Positions 57,834 through 64,000 of a stretch of 64,000 nucleotides of DNA are shown piece after piece. Made by a program: the position numbers and the translations under genes. Under the pieces are notes generated by a model, which did no database searches, was not told the origin of the DNA, and worked only from the letters and a program-made list of their open reading frames with translations. Position 1 is the stretch's first letter, and each line of letters starts with the position of its first letter. This DNA comes from Bradyrhizobium sp. LHD-71 (GTDB lineage: Bacteria; Pseudomonadota; Alphaproteobacteria; Rhizobiales; Xanthobacteraceae): NCBI RefSeq assembly GCF_031157255.1, contig NZ_JAVIFX010000010.1, positions 62,001 through 126,000 of the forward strand, written 5' to 3'.

Positions 57834-57960
57834 TTGATCGTTTGGCGAGGGGCAGGGTTTCCGCGTATCGGCATTCCAGGCGGTGGCGTCACGGTTGTTT
57901 CCGGAAGGCCAAACGGTCGCCGACCGCTCCGAGAGGCATTTTCCGAATATGGAGTCAGGA

Positions 57961-58854
57961 ATGACGATATCGATGTCGCGTCGGCAGACGCTTGCCGGCA
58001 GTCTGCTTGCGCTTCCGGCGCTTGCCGCACTCAGTGGTGCTGGATTTGCCCGGGACGCTCAGGCACCCGAGGCCAGGCTCGCCGAGCTGGAACGGAAGGC
58101 AGGCGGGCGCATCTGCGTGGGCATTCTGGATGTCGCGACAGGCAAGCGCACGGGCCATCGCGCCGACGAACGCATGCTCATGTGCAGCACGTTCAAGGCC
58201 ATGGCGGCGGCACTCGTGCTGGCGCGTGTCGACAAGGGGCAGGAGAAGCTCGATCGGCGCATCGCGATCACGAAGAAGGACATCGTGGGCTGGTCGCCGG
58301 TGACCCGGACGCGCATCGGCGCAACCGGGATGACGGTCGCGGAGCTCTGCGATGCCGCCGTGACGCTCAGCGACAATGGAGCTGCCAACCTGCTTCTCGC
58401 CAGCTTCGGCGGACCACCGGGAATGACCGCCTTCTTCCGCAGTCTCGGCGACGAGGTTTCACGCCTTGATCGCATGGAGCTCGAGCTCAACGCGCACGAC
58501 GGTCCGGAGGACATTCGTGACACCACCACGGCGGCGGCGATGCTGGAAAACCTCAGGCGGCTTCTCTTCACCGACGTTCTGTCTGCGCCTTCGCGATCCC
58601 AGTTTGCGGCCTGGCTGATCGCCAACAAGACAGGAGATACGCGGCTGCGTGCAGGCTTTCCGAAGACCTGGCTCGTCGGCGACAAGACCGGCACCGGCCC
58701 CGACAGACACGGAAACGTCAATGACATCGCAGTCGCGTGGCCGGCGGACCGGACGCCCATCATCGTGACGGCATATTGCCAGGCTCCGGCAATTTCCGCC
58801 GACCAGCGCAACGCCGTTCACGCCGAAATCGGCCGGATCGCGTCGGGGATTTGA
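57961..58854 (+). CDS. Class A beta-lactamase
   Basis: A 297-residue serine beta-lactamase. ATG at 57961 is chosen because GGAG lies six bases upstream. A twin-arginine signal (MSRRQTLAGSLLALPALAAL) exports the folded enzyme. Catalytic motifs: S-x-x-K at 76-79 (CSTFK), SDN at 137-139, E173 in RMELELN and KTG at 242-244. Cys75 precedes the serine (Ambler 69) as in KPC and SME, but the Ambler 238 position (KTGTG) is Gly, so that disulfide is absent. The substrate range cannot be read. Regulated by the divergent AmpR. Confidence 0.93.
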   Translation: MTISMSRRQTLAGSLLALPALAALSGAGFARDAQAPEARLAELERKAGGRICVGILDVATGKRTGHRADERMLMCSTFKAMAAALVLARVDKGQEKLDRRIAITKKDIVGWSPVTRTRIGATGMTVAELCDAAVTLSDNGAANLLLASFGGPPGMTAFFRSLGDEVSRLDRMELELNAHDGPEDIRDTTTAAAMLENLRRLLFTDVLSAPSRSQFAAWLIANKTGDTRLRAGFPKTWLVGDKTGTGPDRHGNVNDIAVAWPADRTPIIVTAYCQAPAISADQRNAVHAEIGRIASGI

Positions 58855-58965
58855 AGCAGGTATCCGTCAGCCTGGTCCGGGTGGTGCGCAAGCGCCCCCC
58901 GGCGGGCCGCAAGCGCTGTCCGGATTAGCGCTTTCGCTCGAAAGATTGCGCCGCTCACTTCGTTG

Positions 58966-59835
58966 TCAGCCAGTCGGCGCTGTCTTGCCAGAGCGTCTCG
59001 CGAAATTCGTCGCGGAAGGGCCGATCTTGCTCGCGCCGACGTCTTTCGGCGCGATCGAAAGGATTTCCGGCCTGGTGGCGGTGAAGCCGGAACACAAAAG
59101 CTCCACCATCGGCCGTGTCGCCCACGGATCGTCGGTGAAGCTCAATGCGCGCAGGGGCGCCTTGTACTGGCGGTAGTTGGCGAGCGCTTTCAGGTCCGGG
59201 TCGTCGTAATAGTAGCGCTCGTTCATCACCCAGTCGGTCCATTGCAGGAACACGCCCTTCGGCAGGTCCTGGCCGAGGCCAAGCTTCCCTGGCATGTAGC
59301 CCAGAAGCCGCGTGATCGGCCGGCCGAGAAACGCCAGCATGAGATAGACGCGATAGTTTTCCGGCGGCGTCATCAATCCCCAATGGCCGGCCTGCGCCGA
59401 CACCAGGAGGCTGCGGGTGATCATGTCGTTGTTCGGCAGCAGGCCGATGGCCTGGCCTCCGAAGGAGTGTCCGACGGCCGCAAGCGGCAGGCCCTTGTAA
59501 CGCCCGCGCATCAAGGTCACCGCGGAGGTGACGTCGAGCGTGGCCCAGTTGGCCATGCTCGCCTTGAAGCCTGCAAGCGACTTGGTGGGAGGTGTCTTGG
59601 GACGCGAGCCGCCGATGCCCCGGTAGTCGTAGGTCAGGACGACGCAGCCGCGGCTGGCGAGGTAGGTGGCGAAACCGCGGTAGATCTTGCGTGGTACGGC
59701 CGTGGCGGAATTGATCAGGATGCTGTGTCGTCTCGTGCGGCGCGGCAGGAACAGCGTTGCCGCCAGCATATACCCGTCACTGGCCGGCAGCGTGATGTCG
59801 TCCACGAAGACGTCCGCAAGCCCGGCTTCAGCCAC
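58966..59835 (-). CDS. Alpha/beta hydrolase (YheT/COG4757-like) with apparent C-terminal frameshift
   Basis: A 289-residue alpha/beta hydrolase. The GTG at 59835 follows GGGGGC; the upstream frame to 60252 is antisense to the DAHP synthase gene. YDYRGIGGSRP and the nucleophile elbow GHSFGG are intact, and ALSFTDDPWATRP is a family segment. The end is suspicious. After IAPKDVGASKIG the frame reads PSATNFARRS and stops, while another minus frame there reads PFRDEFRETLWQDSADWL to 58955, just what homologues (from memory) have. About ten bases seem to be missing around 59015-59023, with the His-bearing segment (IGHFGFF in relatives) lost too. Could be a real mutation or an assembly error. Confidence 0.8.
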   Translation of the reverse strand: MAEAGLADVFVDDITLPASDGYMLAATLFLPRRTRRHSILINSATAVPRKIYRGFATYLASRGCVVLTYDYRGIGGSRPKTPPTKSLAGFKASMANWATLDVTSAVTLMRGRYKGLPLAAVGHSFGGQAIGLLPNNDMITRSLLVSAQAGHWGLMTPPENYRVYLMLAFLGRPITRLLGYMPGKLGLGQDLPKGVFLQWTDWVMNERYYYDDPDLKALANYRQYKAPLRALSFTDDPWATRPMVELLCSGFTATRPEILSIAPKDVGASKIGPSATNFARRSGKTAPTG

Positions 59836-60010
59836 CTCAAAGCCCCCACCATTTACCTTGAAAAACCGTTTACGGCGCGGCCAGCCTTGCCTGCAAGGCC
59901 TTGAGTCCCAAAGCTGAATTCCAACTGGCGCGGCGGGGAAGGGCTGTGTATAACCCGGCCCGCCGGCATGCATCGGACCTGATGGCGCCGGATTTCCAGG
60001 AGCACGACCC

Positions 60011-61399
60011 ATGTCCGAGCGGTGGACACCCGATAGCTGGCGCAAGAAGCCGGTGCTGCAAGTGCCGGAATATCCGGACGCGAATGCCTTGGCCGAGGTT
60101 GAAGCGCAGCTTGCGACGTTTCCGCCGCTGGTCTTCGCAGGTGAGGCGCGCAACCTGAAGAAGGCGCTGGCGAAGGTCGCCGCCGGCGACGCGTTCCTGC
60201 TGCAAGGCGGAGACTGCGCCGAGAGCTTCGCCGAGCACGGCGCCAATAACATCCGCGACTTTTTCCGCGTCTTCCTCCAGATGGCGGTGGTGCTGACCTA
60301 CGCGGGCGCATCGCCGGTGGTGAAGGTCGGCCGCATTGCCGGCCAGTTCGCCAAGCCGCGTTCGTCGCCGACCGAGAAGCAGGATAGCGTCGAGCTGCCG
60401 AGCTATCGCGGGGATATCGTCAACGACAGCGCCTTCACGGCGGAGGCACGTGTGCCGAATCCGGCACGGCAGTTGATGGCGTATCGGCAGTCGGCGGCCA
60501 CCCTGAATCTCCTGCGTGCGTTCGCGACCGGCGGCTTCGCCAATCTCGCCAGCGTGCATCAGTGGATGCTGGGCTTCTTGAAGGATTCGCCGCAGTCGCG
60601 GCGTTACCAGGAGCTCGCGAACCGTATTTCGGAAGCGCTCGATTTCATGCGCGCCTGCGGCCTCGATCTGGAGAGCCACCCGGAACTGCGGGCGACCGAT
60701 TTCTACACCAGCCACGAGGCGTTGCTGCTCGGCTACGAGCAGGCGATGACGCGTGTCGATTCCATTACCGGCGACTGGTACGCCACCTCCGGTCACATGA
60801 TCTGGATCGGCGACCGCACGCGGCAACTCGAGAACGGACATGTCGAGTATTTCCGCGGCATCAAGAATCCGATCGGCTTGAAATGCGGCCCATCGCTGAA
60901 GCCGGACGAACTGCTTCGTCTCCTCGACGTGCTCAATCCCGACAACGAGGCGGGCCGCATCACGCTGATCAACCGTTTCGGCTCGGACAAGGTTAACGAA
61001 TGCCTGCCGCCGCTGATCCGCGCGGTGCAGCGCGAAGGGCGCGTCGTCGTGTGGTCGTGCGATCCCATGCACGGCAACACGATCACGTCCACCTCGGGCT
61101 ACAAGACACGTCCGTTCGACCGCATCGTTTCCGAGGTAAAATCGTTCTTTGCCATCCACGCCGCGGAAGGCACCCACGCCGGCGGCGTCCATCTGGAGAT
61201 GACCGGCCAGGATGTCACCGAGTGCACGGGTGGCGCGCGCGCCATCACCGACGAGGATCTCAATGACCGCTATCATACGGTCTGCGATCCGCGGCTCAAT
61301 GCCGAGCAGTCGATCGACCTGGCGTTTCTGATCGCCGAACTGCTGAAGCGGGAGCGCGCAACGCGGGCAAGGCCTTTGCCTGCCGCTTCGGGACTCTAG
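60011..61399 (+). CDS. Class II 3-deoxy-7-phosphoheptulonate synthase
   Basis: A 462-residue plant/actinobacterial-type (class II) DAHP synthase, condensing erythrose 4-phosphate and PEP as the first step of the shikimate pathway. Hallmarks include [21 protein letters not shown]-like active-site strand, [29 protein letters not shown] and [20 protein letters not shown]. Manganese ligands should be the Cys in GGDCAES, His in PMHGNT and Glu in HLEMTG. The ATG at 60011 fits the family ([14 protein letters not shown]). Divergent from the hydrolase. Confidence 0.95.
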   Translation: MSERWTPDSWRKKPVLQVPEYPDANALAEVEAQLATFPPLVFAGEARNLKKALAKVAAGDAFLLQGGDCAESFAEHGANNIRDFFRVFLQMAVVLTYAGASPVVKVGRIAGQFAKPRSSPTEKQDSVELPSYRGDIVNDSAFTAEARVPNPARQLMAYRQSAATLNLLRAFATGGFANLASVHQWMLGFLKDSPQSRRYQELANRISEALDFMRACGLDLESHPELRATDFYTSHEALLLGYEQAMTRVDSITGDWYATSGHMIWIGDRTRQLENGHVEYFRGIKNPIGLKCGPSLKPDELLRLLDVLNPDNEAGRITLINRFGSDKVNECLPPLIRAVQREGRVVVWSCDPMHGNTITSTSGYKTRPFDRIVSEVKSFFAIHAAEGTHAGGVHLEMTGQDVTECTGGARAITDEDLNDRYHTVCDPRLNAEQSIDLAFLIAELLKRERATRARPLPAASGL

Positions 61400-61466
61400 G
61401 GGCCTGCCGATAGTTCGTGTAAGGGGTTTGCGGCGGCATCACGAACTTCGGAAGCGGGGCACGGAT

Positions 61467-61820
61467 GTGAGGCGTCTCTATCTGGCGACCATCAATAGCT
61501 GGAACGGGCTGGTTGCAGCGGCACGTTCCGAGGCGGCCATCCGGGAAGAGCTCGCTCTCCTTCTTCTGTCCATCCCGCTCGCCTATTTCGTCGGCGTCAC
61601 TACGGCTCGTTCAATCGAGCTGGTTCTGGTGCTGATGCTGCTCCTGGCCGTCGAGCTCTTGAATACGGCGATCGAGAAACTGGCCGATCGGCTGACGCTC
61701 GATCATGACGAGCAGATCGGCCGGGTGAAGGACATGGGCTCGGCAGCAGTCGGCGTGGCGCTGCTGATCGCTGGCGCGGTGTGGATATTCGCGATTGCCG
61801 AGCGGTTGGGGATCGTCTGA
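61467..61820 (+). CDS. dgkA: Diacylglycerol kinase (prokaryotic DgkA)
   Basis: A 117-residue trimeric inner-membrane kinase phosphorylating diacylglycerol (or undecaprenol). Three hydrophobic spans, with the cytoplasmic active-site helix LLAVELLNTAIEKLADR and RVKDMGSAAVGVALL; the Glu and Asn in ELLNTAIE bind ATP/Mg. E. coli DgkA is 122 residues. The GTG at 61467 follows GGAAGCGGGG; a TTG at 61428 lacks proper spacing. Co-directional with nadE, 69 bases apart. Confidence 0.92.
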   Translation: MRRLYLATINSWNGLVAAARSEAAIREELALLLLSIPLAYFVGVTTARSIELVLVLMLLLAVELLNTAIEKLADRLTLDHDEQIGRVKDMGSAAVGVALLIAGAVWIFAIAERLGIV

Positions 61821-61889
61821 TCTGCGCGGGTGGATGATTGCGAAAATGCGCTTCGGCGCTAGATTTAGCCCGATAAGCGATGAGATGAC

Positions 61890-63650
61890 ATGAACAGCAA
61901 AGCTGCCGACCGTCTTGCGATCACCCTGGCCCAGTTGAACCCGACCATGGGCGATGTCGAAGGCAATGCCGCCAGGGCGCGCGAGGCGCGCGCGAAGGCG
62001 GCTGCCGAAGGCGCCGACCTGATCGTCTTTCCCGAGCTGTATATCTGCGGCTACCCGCCGGAAGACTTGGTTCTGAAACCGGCCCTGCAAGCCGCTTGCC
62101 GGACGGAGATCGAAACGTTGGCGCGGGAAACCGCGGATGGCGGGCCGGCGATGCTGATCGGGACACCGTGGGTCGACGGCGGAAAGCTCTACAACGCCTG
62201 TGCGCTGCTTGAGGGCGGACGGATTGCGGCGATCCGCTACAAGGTCAACTTGCCGAACTACGGCGTGTTCGACGAACGGCGCGTGTTCGCGCCTGGTCGG
62301 CCCTCGGGACCGATGACGCTCAAGGGGGTGCGCATCGGTGTGCCCGTCTGCGAGGATATTTGGACCGACGAGTCACCCGCTTACGAGAATGTCGTCGAAT
62401 GTCTTGCCGAGACTGGCGCGGAAATTCTCATCGTGCCGAACGGCTCCCCGTACTACCGCGACAAGGACGACGTGCGCACCAATGTCGCAGTTGCGCGGGT
62501 CACCGAGTGCCATCTGCCGCTGATCTACGTCAATCAGCTCGGCGGCCAGGACGAGCTGGTGTTTGACGGCGCGTCGTTCGCGCTGAACGGCGACCGTTCG
62601 CTGGCTGCGCAGCTGCCGGCGTTCCAGGAGAGCCTCACCACCTTGCATTGGGTGCGTACGGCAACCGGGTGGCAATGCAAGGGGCCGGTCGCGCAACTCG
62701 TCGATGGCGACAAGGGCGATTACGCTGCGTGCGTGCTGGGCCTGCGCGACTATGTCCGCAAGAACGGATTTCCAGGTGTGCTGCTCGGCGTATCGGGCGG
62801 CATCGATTCCGCCCTGTGTGCAGCGATCGCGGTGGATGCGCTTGGTGCAGACCGCGTGCGCGGCGTGATGCTGCCGTTTCGCTTCACTGCGCAGATGTCG
62901 CTGGACGACGCCGCCGAACTCTCCAGGAATCTCGGCATTCGCCACGATGTGCTGCCAATTGCGGATGCCGTGAACGGCATCGAGGCCTCGCTCGGCAGCA
63001 TTTTCGAGGGCCGTGCACGTGATATCGCCGAAGAGAACATCCAGGCACGTGCTCGCGGTACGATCCTGATGGCGGTATCGAACAAGTTCAACCTGATGGT
63101 TGTGACCACCGGCAACAAGTCGGAGATGTCGGTAGGTTATGCGACGCTCTACGGCGACATGAATGGCGGCTTCAATCCGATCAAGGATATCTACAAGACG
63201 GAGGTGTTTCGCCTTTCGGCCCTGCGCAACACATGGAAGCCCGACGGTGCGCTCGGTCCTTCCGGCGTCGTCATCCCGCCGAACATCATCACCCGGCCGC
63301 CGAGCGCAGAATTGCGCGAAGATCAGACCGATCAGGATTCGCTGCCGCCCTACGAGGTGCTGGACGCTATCCTCGAGCGGCTGGTCGAGCACGAGGATTC
63401 GCTGGCCGCGATCGTCGCCGACGGTTTCGACCGCGAGACGGTTGCGCGCGTCGATCGACTGCTCAACATCGCCGAATACAAACGGCGCCAATCGGCGCCG
63501 GGCGTGAAGGTGACGTTGAAGAATTTCGGCCGCGATCGTCGCTATCCGATCACCAATCGTTTCCGTGACTCCGGCAAGCCGTTGCCCAAGCCGGATGAGT
63601 CGCTGGCAGTGCGCGCCAACCGCGCGTCAACCGAGGCCATCGACGTCTGA
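61890..63650 (+). CDS. nadE: Glutamine-hydrolysing NAD+ synthetase
   Basis: A 586-residue two-domain enzyme making NAD+ from deamido-NAD+ with glutamine. The N-terminal nitrilase-type domain has Glu49 (FPELYICGYPPEDL), Lys118 (RYKVNLPNYGVFDERR) and Cys154 (VPVCEDIW). The synthetase domain has the ATP-pyrophosphatase loop LGVSGGIDSALC near residue 299, and ATRPPSAELREDQTD-like segment and KNFGRDRRYPITNRFR near the C-terminus. The ATG is 69 bases after dgkA. A hairpin (63665-63671 with 63684-63690) follows the stop. Confidence 0.96.
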   Translation: MNSKAADRLAITLAQLNPTMGDVEGNAARAREARAKAAAEGADLIVFPELYICGYPPEDLVLKPALQAACRTEIETLARETADGGPAMLIGTPWVDGGKLYNACALLEGGRIAAIRYKVNLPNYGVFDERRVFAPGRPSGPMTLKGVRIGVPVCEDIWTDESPAYENVVECLAETGAEILIVPNGSPYYRDKDDVRTNVAVARVTECHLPLIYVNQLGGQDELVFDGASFALNGDRSLAAQLPAFQESLTTLHWVRTATGWQCKGPVAQLVDGDKGDYAACVLGLRDYVRKNGFPGVLLGVSGGIDSALCAAIAVDALGADRVRGVMLPFRFTAQMSLDDAAELSRNLGIRHDVLPIADAVNGIEASLGSIFEGRARDIAEENIQARARGTILMAVSNKFNLMVVTTGNKSEMSVGYATLYGDMNGGFNPIKDIYKTEVFRLSALRNTWKPDGALGPSGVVIPPNIITRPPSAELREDQTDQDSLPPYEVLDAILERLVEHEDSLAAIVADGFDRETVARVDRLLNIAEYKRRQSAPGVKVTLKNFGRDRRYPITNRFRDSGKPLPKPDESLAVRANRASTEAIDV

Positions 63651-63744
63651 GGAGAGACGTCGCGGCTGTCATATATGCGCAAGTGACAGCTACGCGCCTT
63701 TAAACTTCTCCCCGGACCGATATGCGACAGCCCCGAGAGGGGCT

Positions 63745-64000
63745 TTACTTCGTCGCCGGAATGAAAGGCGGGCCGACGGTGCGGATCGGACGGTCCGCGG
63801 GCGGCGGCGTTGCCGGCGCTGTTGCCGCCGGAGCCTCCGACGCTTGTGCTGGGCTGCCTGTCGCCTGCTGGGCGGGGATGCGGACCGGCCGACCCTGGGC
63901 GTCGCGCGACTGCAACATCTGCCGGGCGCGCTCATCGGTGACGATGATGTCGCCCTGTTGGCCGCGATCGTCGATCCCCTTCAGCGCTTCCGCCCAGGTC
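63745..64000 (-). CDS. C-terminal part of an uncharacterised Pro/Ala-rich protein
   Basis: The last 84 complete codons (stop TAA at 63745-63747) of a gene whose start is beyond the window. It reads TWAEALKGIDDRGQQGDI, then IVTDERARQMLQSRD, a Pro/Ala/Gln-rich linker and a final RTVGPPFIPATK. The linker suggests an envelope or secreted protein. I could not place it in a family with confidence; some DUF2865-type rhizobial proteins look alike in composition only. A six-base stem AGCCCC/GGGGCT (63729-63744) adjoins the stop. Confidence 0.7.
   Translation of the reverse strand, partial: TWAEALKGIDDRGQQGDIIVTDERARQMLQSRDAQGRPVRIPAQQATGSPAQASEAPAATAPATPPPADRPIRTVGPPFIPATK

Noticed and set aside
58966-60252. 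428-codon version of the alpha/beta hydrolase
   Set aside because: The first ~140 codons are antisense to the DAHP synthase gene and unlike hydrolases; GTG at 59835 has a purine-rich site.

Overview
This window is high-GC chromosomal DNA, gene-dense and apparently without phage, insertion sequences, CRISPR arrays, rRNA or recognisable tRNA genes. Its content points to an alphaproteobacterium of the order Hyphomicrobiales, most likely a Bradyrhizobium/Rhodopseudomonas/Afipia-like member of the Nitrobacteraceae or a nearby Xanthobacteraceae lineage. Supporting this are the many LivKHMGF-type transporters paired with acyl-CoA ligases, a phasin, DUF6489 and DUF1289 proteins, a class II DAHP synthase, the gene order gph-rpiA-DUF2059-gor, and intergenic palindromes of the kind scattered through bradyrhizobial genomes. 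The assignment is inference from family knowledge; no search was run.

Layout. 1-5 kb: the end of a Bug/TctC-type binding protein, a minus-strand trio (nitronate monooxygenase, SDR, quinone oxidoreductase-like MDR) and a divergent class III CoA-transferase. 5-8 kb: an autotransporter with a repetitive passenger, convergent with a HAD phosphatase. 8.5-14.3 kb: a complete five-gene oligopeptide/dipeptide-type ABC operon (permeases, binding protein, two ATPases) behind a large nested palindrome. 14.6-19.4 kb: a branched-chain amino-acid-type ABC system with a fused LivM-LivG protein and a binding protein on the opposite strand. 19.6-27.5 kb: DUF6489 protein, APH-like kinase, alpha/beta hydrolase, a phasin behind a perfect 36-bp palindrome, a DUF445 membrane protein, an oxalyl-CoA-synthetase-like ligase with a ketopantoate-reductase-like gene, and an alpha/beta hydrolase lacking its nucleophile serine. 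27.6-35.9 kb: a second Liv operon with an AMP-forming acyl-CoA ligase and two tandem binding proteins that are about 82% identical.

36-46 kb: ada-alkB alkylation repair, small SnoaL-like and ABM proteins, a retroviral-type aspartic protease with DUF1289, a PleC/DivJ-like histidine kinase divergent from an exported caspase-fold protein with a CRP-consensus site between them, a 3-hydroxyisobutyrate-dehydrogenase-like enzyme, a VOC protein and an Mrp/ApbC Fe-S carrier. 46-51 kb: a TRAP transporter with two paralogous Tat-exported binding proteins and an extra-long DctM on the other strand. 51-64 kb: housekeeping genes (moaA, gph, rpiA, gor, class II DAHP synthase, dgkA, nadE) plus an ampR/class A beta-lactamase divergent pair and an alpha/beta hydrolase with an apparent C-terminal frameshift.

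Taken together, the region serves uptake and CoA-activation of small organic acids, amino acids or peptides, carbon storage, DNA and redox protection, and core metabolism. I did not find a clearly new multi-gene defence or biosynthetic system. The most original leads are the palindromic operators (phasin, peptide transporter, TRAP permease, rpiA, caspase/kinase intergenic), the exported caspase with basic KRFD repeats, the catalytically altered enzymes, and hairpin repeats that sit between convergent genes and in one case reach into the gor and ampR stop codons.
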